Assembly: GCA_019321725.1 (NCBI GenBank)
Contig: CM033121.1
Span: 16,695,723-16,759,722 of the forward strand
Origin: Paulownia fortunei
Lineage: Eukaryota > Streptophyta > Magnoliopsida > Lamiales > Paulowniaceae
Length of the DNA stretch: 64,000 nt
Reading direction: 5' to 3'
Numbering within the stretch: the first letter of the stretch is position 1; the number at the start of each line of letters is the position of its first letter. Below are positions 36,593 through 49,288 of this stretch, piece by piece. Both the position numbers and the translations under genes were made by a program. The notes under the pieces were generated by a model. It made no database searches. It was given only the letters and a program-made list of their open reading frames with translations, and was not told the origin of the DNA.

Positions 36593-38322
36593 TTTAGTAG
36601 AAATATCTACAAAAAATTAATGAAGCAGAACATGAGTAAACTATGGAAAAATCTTATTCATTTAAAATGAAGTATTTAATACTCAATGTCTCCCACTATT
36701 TTGTTCGAACTCCATCACCCCTAATTGAAGTTTCAGGAAATCAAATTTTCTAGTGGGCTTGAGGTCCAACAAAAATATTTCACACCCTAATTTTATGGGC
36801 CCATGAAATATTTATGTCTGTGGACAACTCTTTGATGATTGTATTACTATACAACCCTCAAGTTTGTTTTGCCTCACCTCTTCCCATATACCCTAATTTT
36901 ATAAGCCCATATGGTTCTATGTGTCAAATAACACCTATCACATGTTCGTGTAGATGGAGCATCAAGATGTCCTATGACTCATCGCCAACATAACAATGAG
37001 TCCTTCCCACGAGCATCTTTATGCTTGGTAGAGATTATAACTTTCCAACACAAGACCACTCCATGACTTATGGCCGTGATCAAGTGCGGTAGCATCGCCA
37101 TGTCTCTATCCTTGATAGTAAACATGGAACGACAAGTCCTACCTAACTTGTCCATTTTTGTTTGAAATTGAAAAAATTATCTTTAAGTTTCAAAAACTTA
37201 GGGTTTTCAATTTTCCCAAGACCTCATCAATTAAATTACTAAGTGGGTTATTTAATGTTTATCATCATATGTGCACAAGTACAAAAAAAAATTAATTAAA
37301 TTTTAACATACATCCTATTCAAAAAGCGATGGGATGATCATGGCCAACCTATATGACCCGTTTGAGTCAAAAATGGGTTAGGGTCAATCTAAGGGTAGAA
37401 ATATAAAGAACTATTCTATTAGATTTCATTTTTGTACCCATACTTTCATAGGCCTTAAATCTCCTATTCTATTATATTTTCATTTAATAACCTATACAAG
37501 CATGGACCTTTAGACTTTAAACGTCCTCCATGTACAAAATTTTAAATAGAAACTCATTTTTTATTCTACTCTCTTTACAAAAAAATAAATGTAATACAAA
37601 AAATAGAATATGATGCTCGTTGGCCCCAAAAACCAAAACATAATTAAAACATCCAACATATTGTCCATAGACTCCTGATCATCCCTAAATAAAACATGCA
37701 ATAAACATTCATCACATGAATTTTAAAGCAAGTAAATTTACCAAATTTGTTAAACAATGCATTTTAAAGACTTGGACACAATCTCCTTTTTGTGAAAAAT
37801 AAATTTTCAGCATTTTAAAATTAAAAGTTAATTTAAAATTAACAAAATAGAATATTTATCAAAATCGCATGTAAATGGATCGCCCAACTATACATCATGC
37901 AACCAAACGGCAAACTATCATCGAGTCGCACACGCACCATCGGGGCAGAACCACCCTTACACGCAGCAGACTGGAGTGCGGGCAGCCCTTGCGTGTGCCC
38001 ATTGTGTACACACTACATGCAGCAGCATGTGCAAAAGAGTGTAGGTTGTGCACTGAGCACGCGTACTGCGTGCAGCAGCATGCTTAGGTGACTGTCACCC
38101 ATACTGTTGTCGCCTCGCTGTGGTACAGCCCATGTGTGGGCTCTGGCTCCAAATGCATCGTATGCTTTGATTTAATATTTTAACAAATTTAAAACATTTT
38201 CTATGCAATTAATAAAATCAATTGTGTCCGATCTCTGAAAATATAAAAAAAAATAAAAAAGCTATGATTATCAAATAAACATTCAAAATGAATCACATCA
38301 ACTGTTAATAACATGAACCGTA
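36593..38322 (-). other. Leader of copia B between primer site and gag
   Basis: No coding sequence. The part 36640-37020 is homologous, in opposite orientation, to 60476-60840, the leader of copia C. A strikingly GC-rich patch lies at 37875-38150. Confidence 0.7.
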
Positions 38323-38334
38323 GCTCTGATACCA
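38323..38334 (-). other. Primer binding site of copia B
   Basis: The minus strand reads tggtatcagagc, an exact initiator-Met tRNA type primer site, one base inside the LTR edge at 38336. Confidence 0.9.
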
Positions 38335-38335
38335 C

Positions 38336-40508
38336 TGTAGGGTTTGCTATAACCTGGGGGTAAACATAACAAAAATTAAAAAATTTAAAATAATACATGC
38401 AATTACATTTATTGCATTACCCTTTCATAGTGATTCTAACGATCGGTGTTAGTAACAGTTCAATAAACAAAATATAAATATAATGATGATGTAATTCATT
38501 ATCCTTTCCTGATTTTCTGATTCAGTACAAGGCTTGAGGTAATCAATTGCCAGATTATAGCAAATCTCTCACCAAATAGTCCATGCCCTATAAAGAAGTT
38601 CACACCTTGGACTAGAATAACCAAAAGCAAAGAACTTGCTAGTATTCTTTGTTTTCTTTTTCAAGCCTAAAAAGAGAGTGAACTCTAATCTTTAATCCAA
38701 TCAATGGAATCAAATATTAAATTTTTTTATTAATTGTTCTTAATCCAACTAGTGGAAGAAGAACAAAACACTAGGAAATTTGAAGAAACAAGGAAAGAAG
38801 AAGAGAGAAGAAGACAATGTTTTTCTTTCTTGCTTGCTTGTGGCTGATTTCTTGGAGTAGAGGAATTATGGGATTTTGTCTTCAATTTCTATTTTATATG
38901 GTGGCTACAAAAATTAAGTCAAACCTAATTTTAGCCCCACATGTTTAATTTGATTGTTTGGAAAGTCTAACTTTCCTAACAAACTAAACTCACATCATAC
39001 CAAAATCCCTTCTTCCTTCTATCTTTGAAAGCTGAAAATATGGCCTTTAATTGACCATTAATTTTCAGCCCCTCCTTCCTCCAGATACTATGAACATATC
39101 CCATAAATTCAATCTTAATATCTTACATCAATTAAATAAAAAAAATATTTTTCCTATTTAATTTATTTCTTCTAATATTTCAAGTGTGCTTTTACTAATG
39201 AACCGTCAAATTGAGCTTAGACTTCAACAAGCTCATTAATTAATCAATTAATTAATTAGCCCAAGTTCATTTAATTAATCTAATCAATTAATTAATTTAC
39301 TCCAAATTGGATTCCCAATCTTATTAAATCCAATTAAATAATCTTATTATTTAATTGGATAATTAACTCAACTAATTTGAATTAATTTAATCATCTAATT
39401 AATTAACTATATCCCACTCTTTGGATTAATTTTAGACTAGAGATTATTCATTCCAAATTGTATGTGACCCTTTAGGTTCACTACTAAACTAGTAGTGGGC
39501 TTGCAACATTTGCAACTTATGAATAACAATTATTCTAATTAATTAATTCGCGTAGAATTAACTCTTTAAAACCAAGAACCTCACTATCAATGAAAATACC
39601 TAGCAAGTAATCATGTCAAACTAGTCTTACGTAAAATAACAAATGATCCTATTATAATTACGAATACCATGCACGTAAGGTCCTTTAGTCAACTAATCTT
39701 TCGAATGAGTCTAGGGTATGGATAAAAGTCAAAACCCTAATCGACTCAATAACTAAGATTCCATTCCAAGTTCTAGTGACTCTAGACAAATCATCACAAA
39801 CCCTTTTCTGACATTCATCATACATTAGCTAAGGATTTCAGAGTTACGAACTATGAAAACATAGGATATTCACTTATTCTACTAGACAAGTGATGGATTC
39901 TCCATTGGCCACTCATTAACCTCCACACGTATAGATGCAATACCCAATGTAATCTCTTTGTGATTGTCATGCAATCAAAGAATACATCAGAGTAAGATAT
40001 GACACACACATGATTACTATGGTGCCTTAAATTAAAGGACTAGTTGCGCACTATCGTAAAATACAGATTTTCAATTTGATAAATAATTTTTCAAATTAAA
40101 AATTTCTGGCAGGTCAGTTTAGTGTACTTGTTCTCTAATAAGAACTCACATACATGCACTTGCGTCACGATGCTAATGCCTATGGAATGAGACATTCTCC
40201 TTGTGTGAGCATGCATCGTATGTGTGATTCTATTGGGTTATTTGATGTCCCATTTCAAAAATACATTAACTCAAACTTATTTAAGACCAAATTCTTAGAG
40301 TCATGTTCCATGATCACCATCATATGCGTGACCATGCCCCATAGCTATATTTGGTCTAAGGACTTTATCTAATATGTAGAAAGAAAATGCAAGACAAAAG
40401 ATAAAGAAAGTGTATTTTATATTAATATGATTCCTAGTAAGATTGTTTTACAAAAGAAATGAGTACAATGCACAATCTAATTAGGGCATTGGGCATCCTA
40501 CACTAACA
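38336..40508 (-). repeat. 5' LTR of copia B, complete, 2173 bp
   Basis: On + it starts tgtagggtttgctataacc and ends cactaaca. It carries the family's long ttaattaatt zone at 39230-39550. Its outer end matches the outer end of the LTR at 50081 (ggg.c..actaaca) and the complement of 24670. Confidence 0.88.
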
Positions 40509-41063
40509 AGATTGTCATTTTTAGATCTAATAGAAATTTCTTTGGATGACCACTTAAACACTTCTCTAAATTCATTTATAACTTGATATATGAAGTTCTT
40601 CATTAATGGGATGCATATTGGTCAAGGGTTGTCGACACACCTAAATTAATCTCTTTGAATTCATAAATAGTGGCTTAACACCTTCTTTGAGCTCACGAGG
40701 AGCAGCTTCAACATCCTCATCTTTGAATAGAGTTTTTTCACTCAAAGTGATATGATACGGCAACAAAATTTCTTCTTCTACAAGTTCAATCTTCTTGAAA
40801 TCCACACATGCCCTTATTTGGCCATTCTTTTATCTTATATGATTCAAGTGTGTTGTTTGCATGGCATCATCCATTTTTCTAATGTAACCATCATTGATCA
40901 GTTTGAATATTTCTCACCACTATTAATGTGATAAGGTGGAGCAACACTTTCTCTACCATCTTCTTATTGTCTTGGGTCCAAGTGAAAACAATACTTTGCA
41001 ATTTAACCTTTAAGACTTTGTCACATAATATGACTAAAATAGTATACTGCCTTATACGAGATG
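40509..41063 (-). pseudogene. Ty3/gypsy pol, upstream half, minus strand
   Basis: The minus strand reads NGQIRACVDFKK near 40800-40835, KTLFKDEDVEAAPRELKEGV near 40665-40735, and degenerate pre-RT sequence to 40509, where it continues at 30372 on the far side of copia B. The APRELKEG-type linker is typical of Tat/Athila-lineage pol upstream of RT. Confidence 0.7.
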
Positions 41064-42330
41064 TGATAAGTGCATATCTTTACATACTTTATTATCAATT
41101 CCTTTATGTTTTTAATTATTAATTTTAGGTTTTTATTAATATTTTTTAATAGGTGTTTGGAGTCAAATGATCGAAAATGAGCCAAAATAGAGCAAAAAAA
41201 GCATTTAAGACCAAGAAAACCCAAGGCTGGGCACTATTGTTAAAAGTCAGTGGTTTTGTAGCGCCATTCTTTCAAGTCGTGGCACCAATTGGGGAAAAAT
41301 CCAGAATGTTTGGTACTGCAGTGCATTCTTACGAGCCGCAGTGCCGATCATTGAAAAAAATTAAAAGACTTTGAGCCACAACACTATTTGAGGCATTTAG
41401 TAGCCGTGAAGATAGAAGATTTCACACTATGGGCCCTAAAATGTCGCGCCACGATGTTTTCTAACCAAGAAAAATGTAGAAGATTTCTATGTTGTGGTGC
41501 CACTTTATGAACTTTGGCGAGGCAATTCGCACACTGTGGGCCAAGATTCTCACATCACTGTGCTAATTCCCAAAAAAAATAAAACACAATTTTCTGTTGT
41601 TGTTTTTAATCTTTTGAGAAAAGTATAAAAAGAAAACACACAACACCTATAAGGAACTATTGGGCACTTTGTGAAGAGAAAGAAAAAAAGGCTTTTGAAG
41701 AGGAGATTCGTCAGCATAGAGGACTCTTAAAAAATCATCAGTGTTTTTTTTTCTTCTTTTCAATTCCTTTGAACTCCTAATGTTGTTAGTTTTATCTTTC
41801 TTGTTCTATTCAATTGTACAAGGCTATATCTTCAATATTGGTTAAGGGTGGTTCAAAACCATGGACATAAATTTGTGTAAATTGAGTATTTAATATTATT
41901 CCCATTTTTTTGATTGAGGTTATTTTTGTTCTTCTACAATTGATTTTTTCCTAATTATTTTCTAGTTTTATTCAGGTGCACAACCAAGTAGGGCTTGAGA
42001 ATTATCAACAACTAGGTTAGAAATCATAATCCATAATTGTCGTGAATTTTTAATCATAAGTAGTGGCTTGCGATTAATGATTATGGGATGTTATCTTTAA
42101 TCATGATGTGAAACATAACCTAAGTTGAATAATCCGAACTTGTGTATTTAATGCTTATATCAAATTAATTAAATCTAAAGAGCTTGTTCAAGATTGTTTA
42201 ATAGTTAGGGAATTAGGTAGAGAGCTTGTTCTATATAATGATTTCTTCAAGTTACCATTGCTAATTTCAATAGGAAATTGGGAATAATTTTGATGTTAAT
42301 TCGCAATTCATTTTCCAGTGGTCAAGAATT
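41064..42330 (+). repeat. Probable LTR of another gypsy-type element, cut by the assembly gap
   Basis: Starts tgataagtgcatatc, a start often seen in plant Ty3/gypsy LTRs, and runs through a G/C-poor region with gccgcagtgcc-like motifs and a poly-T/C tract at 41740 without coding sequence. The other end is beyond the gap. Weakly supported. Confidence 0.4.
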
Positions 42331-42430
42331 NNNNNNNNNNNNNNNNNNNNNNNNNNNNNNNNNNNNNNNNNNNNNNNNNNNNNNNNNNNNNNNNNNNNNN
42401 NNNNNNNNNNNNNNNNNNNNNNNNNNNNNN
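42331..42430. other. Assembly gap, 100 N
   Basis: A run of exactly 100 N, the conventional placeholder for a gap of unknown length. Sequence on the two sides may not be adjacent in the genome. Confidence 1.
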
Positions 42431-42612
42431 GTTAAGCAAAAATGAAGATATATAATATTTAACATTTAAAATATTTCTATGTGCAATAATTAAATTTAAA
42501 CATGCCCCAATTTACAAAAACACAAATCATGCAAACTAGTTTATCACATAAACTAATATATTAATTCACACATAAACTATTAATATATTGCTAACCATAG
42601 CTTTGATATCAC
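42431..42612 (-). other. Leader end and primer site of a third copia B-family element
   Basis: AT-rich, ending agctttgatatcac at 42599-42612. The minus strand reads tgatatcaaagct, a decayed Met-tRNA primer site beside the LTR that starts at 42613. Its coding part is lost in or beyond the gap. Confidence 0.65.
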
Positions 42613-43867
42613 TGTTGGTTTGCTATGACCACGAGGTAAGCACAATGGAAATTAAAAATTTAATAAAAACATGCATTAACAATTAATGCACTACCTCGGT
42701 AACCGAAAGCAATTTAACGATCGCAATATATAAATAATATTTAATTAAATAGTATAATTAAATAGTGTGAATATTGATACCTTCTTGACTCATTCGTTAA
42801 TAATGCAAGGATGGGGCAATCAATTGCCGGATGGTTGCAAATACGCCTCAAAGGAGTCCACGCGTCCTCCCTCCAAAGAAAGTCCACACCTTGGACAAGA
42901 ACACCGAAAATAATAAAATTGCTAGTTTCTACTATTTTCTTTTCTAGCCTAGTGTGGAGTGAACTTATAACCTTTCAATCCAACTTGTGAATTAAAGATT
43001 AAAGTTTATTCAATTGTTCTTAATTTAACTTGTAAAAGAAGAACAATTAAAATATGCACTTGAGCAATACAAGAGAAGAGAAAAGGAAGACAAAATGAAG
43101 AAAATATTTTTTCTTCTAATTCTTGCTTTGCCGAAAATTACAAGAGTGTTGGATAGATAAATTTTGTCTTCAATATATCATATATATATAAGGAGGCTAC
43201 AAAATTAGGGCAACCCTAATTTCATCCTCACATGGTAATTAGTTTGTATGGAAAAGTCTCACTTTCCTTAACAAACTAAAAACACATGCACAAAATAAAA
43301 TTTTCCTTTTTTTTTTCATTATGGCCGAATTTTGCTTGCAAAATTAGGGCAACATTTGCTCCTTTTGTCTTGTCTTCCAAGCTATGAATTTATCCCATAA
43401 ATTCATATGTATAATATCATATATTATTTAAATAAGTAAATCTTATTCACTTATTTAATTTCTCTTATTTTCAAGTGGGCTTCCAACAAGCCTAATTAAA
43501 CTTGGGTTTGGACTTCTCCAAGTCTATTTAATTAATCTAATTAATTAAATTAGTCCAAGTCTAAATTAATTGATCCAATCAATTAATTTATTCACTCCAA
43601 TTGGATTCCTAATCTCATTAGGTCCAATTAAATAGTCATACTATTTAATTGAATAATTAATTCAACTCTTTGAATTAATTTAATTCTTTAGTTTATTAAT
43701 CCAATTAATTAATTATATCCAACCCATTGGATGATTTATAGACTAGAGATGTTCCATTCTAAATTGTGTGTGACCCTTTAGGTTCATTTCTAAACTAGTA
43801 GTGGCTTAAAACATTTGCAACTTATGAATAATAATTATCTTATTAATTAATCTTGCTAGGAATTAAC

Positions 43868-46167
43868 TGTAACACCCCTTAACCTAACTGCAGAGCCTAA
43901 ACAAGCTGATACAGTTAAGTCAAGAAATGTTAATTTTTCATCTTTACTAGAGTTATGATTTTTAAAAAAGTTCCCATTTTTAGCTATAAGAGAGAGAAGT
44001 TGAATCATTTTAAACACACCATATACATATATCAAAATTGAGTACATCTGTTTACAAAACCATAATAGAGCAGCTTATTTAAAAACAAAACAGAGTTTTC
44101 AAAATAAACTACAAAACAGGTCGAAGCATGGCATATGAACAAATCTTTGTCTGGCCACTCTAGAGACTCACTCAGTCAACCTCTAAACCTGTACATTTCC
44201 ACCTGCATCACATGAATCTAATGAGCTAAAGGCTCAGTAAGATGAAACTGATGCAATAACAAATAACATATATACACATCTCATAAATCATTAAATGCAA
44301 TATTCTATTTAATAACTTTCATTCATAAATCATTCTTTAGGGCCCTTGAAGTGTGGTACCTAACTAATAGCGATAGACCATAGTTTTCGGAACCTGTTCA
44401 TAATGATTGGCCAATAAGAGAACTAATACGGGGTTTCCATACTTGGTCTTTCAACCTCAGGTATTAGCCGTATTCTATCTCATTCATTGTGGCTTTCCTA
44501 TACCGGTTTTTCAACCTCAAGTATTTGCCACCATTTGTTGGTCCGCCGGTCCCTCCCGCGTCCCTTGTCTACCCGACCATCAATCAAGTACCATACTTCC
44601 TTTTCAAAAACCTCATTATATTCTTAATAGTTTCATGCTTCATAAACCATAAATGCATCAAACATTACATCATTTGACAAACAACAACAATCACATTAAA
44701 ACATGAACAAACATTATATGATTCTTGTGATACACCAAATGAAAGTTTCAACTTACCTCAAGTCCACTTTGTGCTAGGTGAAGAGGCCAATCTCTTTGGA
44801 AGATAGGATGTGTTAAAGGCCTAACATAATCAAATCATGTACCATTTAATATCCTTTTTATAAATCATTTAGTCTATTCTAGTTAAAGTTTATATACACT
44901 TTTCAATCTTTTGTAAAGAATTACATGTCAATTACATAACCTTAAAAACAATGCATACTCCATATTTTACTACTAATTCAAGACATTAAACATTAGGGCA
45001 GCCATTAAATAACTAATAATTCAAACATAATTATTAGGGCAGCCCCTAAAATATGAACATAATCCGAATTAAAATGACGTAAACTTGATTCTAACTTAAA
45101 TTGATTCTAACCTTCAATTAAGCAAACTAATTGCTATTGTTTTCAATCATTCAAAGAAACTTCCAAACACAATATAAGCATTACAAAATCAATAGAAACA
45201 AGTAAATTAAATAATTTCACAAGACTATCAATTTTGCTAAAAATTAGCTTAACTAGCTTGGTTTTGGCTTCAAGTGTAACTTACTTAAGTTTTCAATCCT
45301 ACAAAAGTATACTGAAATATGTAACCATCTAATATACTACAAATTCATCATAAGAAACATTGAAAAATAATATACCTTGATTAAGTTGGATTTAAGCTTC
45401 AAAATCAATGGTTTTCAAGCTTAAAAGGATGGAAACTTGTTCTAGCTTGTGTTCTATGGATTCCTATGGATTGAATTCAACTTTTGTGAATATGAGAGTG
45501 TAGAAATTTGGGAGAAACTTAGGAGAATAAGGGCTGGTCATTTTTTAGGTGCTTCCACAAGAAATATGGATGAAAATGATTTCTTTGACCTTTCAAAGAT
45601 AGGTAAGTGGAGGGTGATGATTGGTTGCATCATGCTTGGTGTCTTCTCATGCCAAAAGCCACGTTCATGGGCTAAGGAGATGACAAAAATTGATGCTTTG
45701 GTATTATAATCAAGTGCAATGCGGTTTAGAATGGTTTTATGCAACCTAGTCAACCAACCAATCAAATTGCACCATTGTGCATACTTTTAGTTCTTAGCCA
45801 ATGTAACATATTTCAAGTACATATTTAGGCAATTAATCACTTTAGCATATAACTAGTATGGAGCAATACAAATAATTCATTTCATGGCCATTCAACACAT
45901 CAATCTTCTTTAACCGAGATACCGAGCTTTTCACTACAAAAAGGGCACTTAAGGAATATGTTAAATTAAGAAATGAAAGTTTGATCTCATATTTCATGTA
46001 CTAATGCATGTTAAATCATAACTGAAGCATATAATAACAATTATTCATGTTCGTGCAATCATGCTATTTGTAAGCCATAATTCAATAATGCACATTGATT
46101 AGATGCATATTCATGCAAAATGCTTATTCTTGGTTATGTAGGAGAGAATTGAGAATTGGGCATTACA
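43868..46167 (-). mobile_element. Solo LTR, chromovirus-type family, copy 2, 2300 bp
   Basis: Nearly identical to 14523-16823 from TGTAACACCCCTTAACC to GGCATTACA. It lies between ggaattaac and taactcaattcc of the host LTR, giving a shared taac (4 bases; a 5-bp duplication with one lost base is possible). Open frames at 44407-44677 and 45538-45765 are LTR sequence. Confidence 0.88.
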
Positions 46168-46319
46168 TAACTCAATTCCTAGAACCTCACTATCTGTGAA
46201 AACACCTAGTGAGTAATTACGAAAACTACTCTTAGGTGAAATAGCAAGTGATCCTATTCTAGTTACGAGTATCATGCACGTAAGGTCCTTTTGTCAACTA
46301 ATCTCCTAATTGAGTCTAG

Positions 46320-49288
46320 TGTGATACCCGAACCTCTCACAACTCACTTGGCCAATGTGATTCATGCATTACATGCTACTTATATGCTAATTTGCATTAA
46401 CATTTACATGGCATCTTATATAGCATTCTTAATCGTTAGACCTCTAATGCTATCACATGATATAAGTGGTTGAGATCTTATAACATAATTAAGAAATTCT
46501 ATATTTAAATAAGAAAAAGAATAGATTGGTCGATATATTGGATATTCATAGGTTATATGTTATAATTTTGGAAGTGTTAAAGGTGTTACTAGTAAGTTTA
46601 TATGATTCGATTTAATTAGATCGAGGTGTTTTAAAAGTATACATCCATGGATTAACATACTTGGGATATTGGACATGATATAATGTGATTTAAGTGTCAT
46701 AATACAAGGTCCATATGTGCATATAATTTTAGAAATACAAACTAGACAATCATTTAAGAATCAGATGTCAATCGATTTGGAGATTGAATGAATGGACATA
46801 GGAATTACCTATGGGAATGAATGGTGACTAAGATAGGTTACAACAAAATAAGAATATATGAGACACACAAGATTAGGGCTGCAAGATAAGGGAGAAAATC
46901 AGATTATACCATTACATGCCACCTCAAGCTTTGCCACCTCATGCTTTCTTATTAAGCTTAAGCTAACACCTCAAACTGTTCACCCTTAAGCCACGACCAG
47001 ACCCTCATTTCATCCATTTTCATCTTCCAAATACACACCTTAAGGTATCCAAGTGCTCCAAATTGATTTCAAGTTGAAATAAAAGCAAGAAAAGCAAAGG
47101 AGAAGTGATTACCATCAAGTTTAACCTTAAAATCTGCATAGGTAATACTTATCTACAGTTTTGCCTTTGGTTTTCAGATTATTCTGAATGTTTTTATTGT
47201 TTAATAAGTTTTCAATATCTCTTATAAAAGTGTTGGAAGTTTTTATTTAGACTTTGGTGCATAAAGAAAGGGTTTTTGATGACAAACACTTAATAAGAAA
47301 TACTTGTGGCAGAAACTATCACCTTACTGTTTTCTTGTGTTTTAGTCTTCAAAAGTGTATGGTATGTTGAATAAAACATGAATTATCATCATATACATGT
47401 TTATATATGGGTTAAGAGTATTGGAATAAATTTTCATCGGTTAGAAATTGAAATAGGGCATGATATTGAAGAGATGCTCAAAACTATCACCATTAATTTC
47501 AGATTTTGTCCTATGTGAAGTGGACTAGTTTTACAGTATTAAATCCATTATTTTTTTCAAGTATATGACCTGGTTGTCTCTTTTTATATGTTATACAAGT
47601 GTGGTGAAAATTTGGAGTGATTGAATATACTTAAGGATGCCAAAACCATTAATGTCATGAAGTGCGTAAAACTGTCATGGTAGGAAAAATCTGTTTCAGT
47701 ATGCTGTGAAAGGATCTGAACTTGGGAAGCTATATCTGTGAGTTTTAGCCATTCTATGACATGGTTACATTTTTTTTTATGTTAGATAAGTGTGATAAAA
47801 TTTTGGAGTGAATGAATATGTCTATGGGTGTCAAAATCATCATGCAAATTAATGTGGCAGCAAGAAAATATGAAGTGGTGAATCTGTCCCATTTGGTTCA
47901 TTAACATGTTCCAACATAGATGTGGTGCATTTGATCCCTAACATTTAGGGAAATGTTGTAAGAGTTATAATACATCAATTAAGTGAGGTTATTATACATT
48001 TAAGATGTGGAACAAAGGTATGTAGAAGGTTGTATTCGGTTATAGTTTCTAAGTGGTAAGGTTGTTTAGTTAAATTGAGATTCAAGATCTTTATACTACA
48101 TTAGGTATAATGAACATGTTAATTGAGGATGGTGATTGATATCTTGTATTTTTACAGATTGTTTCACATCTAGGGTTGGGGAGTAATACTTAAGAAACCT
48201 AGAAGTAACACACAACCGATCAAAGGTAAGTAAAGATTCATTTGCAACTACAATACATAGACATAGTAGATGTGTGAATTATATGTAATATCATAAATCA
48301 TATGTGCATAGTAGAGGGCTCTCCATTGAGCATACATACATGGCATTGTCATTGGCATGTGCATGCATCATATATGATCATTGTGATAAATCTTGCATTG
48401 CACGGCATGATTCTGAGAAAGGAAAATATTTTACTGACCACTACTAGTGCACCGAAGCATGCATGGATTTGCATGGTTGTATGCATGGATTTGCAGGTTC
48501 GCGTGCATAGATTTGCATGCGTACGAGTGTGCATAGATTTGCATGCTTTTATGATTATTGGCCATTGGATTATGGTGATGTGCAGAGCTCTTTTCTGGTA
48601 CATGGGATAGTAGCATTGGTCAGGGGCCCAAGAAAAAAATGATTTTGAAAGAAATGTTTTGATGCATGGAATTGCATTATGGGCATAACATTTTGAGATA
48701 CATGACTTGATATTGTGGATTATTCTTTGACATGCATAATCTTTACTTGTTGAGCATTAGCTCATATAGTTTATGCATTATAGGTGAGTCTGGTGATACT
48801 TGATACCATGGACTTACTGGGTAAGCTGTTGGGGTTCCTACATGTTCTGAGGATCAGTGTACATAGATGACGACCTGTTAGGTTGTGTTGCGGGCATATT
48901 CTAATTTTTACATTCATTATTTTTATGTAAATTGCTGACTATATATAAAAGGCTACAAGATGCAAAATGTCCTTACTTCTTCCAAAAGTAAAGACTATTA
49001 TTTTTATTTTTGAGTGTCTCATATTATAACTTTGGGATGTCGTGTCCTATATAACTCTTGAAATTTGATAGTAAATCATCCTGAGAATAGCGTGACTGTG
49101 ATGGGTGTTGTGTTTTTATATAAATGGTAATTTTTCTATATAAATGGTTATATGTATGAAAACACTGTTTCTCAAAGTGCTACATTTGACAAAAGTAAAT
49201 ATATATATACACACATGCACACACATGTGCTACATTGTCAAAATTATTACTATACCAATATCTATATTTAGTGTTAAGGGGTGTTATA
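46320..49288 (+). mobile_element. Solo LTR of the chromovirus at 52228-60475, 2969 bp
   Basis: Starts TGTGATACCCGAACCTC and ends AAGGGGTGTTATA, with a perfect 5-bp target duplication TCTAG (46315-46319 and 49289-49293). It aligns with the 3' LTR at 57766-60475, including the agggctctccattgagcatac block (48313 and 59594). Somewhat longer than that LTR because of extra internal sequence. Frames at 48302-48616 are LTR sequence. Confidence 0.9.
48455..48546 (+). repeat. Tandem gcatg-gatttgcatg units in the chromovirus LTR
   Basis: About four units of 20-24 bases with the core gcat(g/a)gatttgca, separated by ggttgtat, ggttcgcgt and cgtacgagtgt. The same array occurs in the other LTR copy at 59737-59827. 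Confidence 0.85.

Larger units (their letters stand above)
30373..40508 (-). mobile_element. Copia B: nearly full-length Ty1/copia element, minus strand, inserted in gypsy pol
   Basis: Reading the minus strand: 5' LTR 40508-38336, primer site, 1.7-kb leader, gag, protease, part of integrase, 26S rDNA fragment, rest of integrase, RT, truncated 3' LTR 31828-30373. Flanking bases gtatt (30368-30372) and agatt (40509-40513) are a weak 5-bp target duplication (3 of 5). It is supported because taking out the element plus one 5-base copy puts the two gypsy halves in one frame with family-like spacing. Confidence 0.85.

Noticed and set aside
37875..38091. Two overlapping frames in the GC-rich patch as a host gene
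   Set aside because: Short, overlapping in two frames, low-complexity Cys/His/Gln content, and located in a retroelement leader.
14518..46172. The two 2.3-kb LTRs as the pair of one very large element
   Set aside because: Each has its own flanking repeat (GATAT against taac) in unrelated host sequence, so they are separate insertions.
48302..48616. Frames of 60-100 residues on both strands over the CATGCA array
   Set aside because: The array lacks stops by composition; it is LTR sequence and its counterpart near 59737 does not keep the frames.
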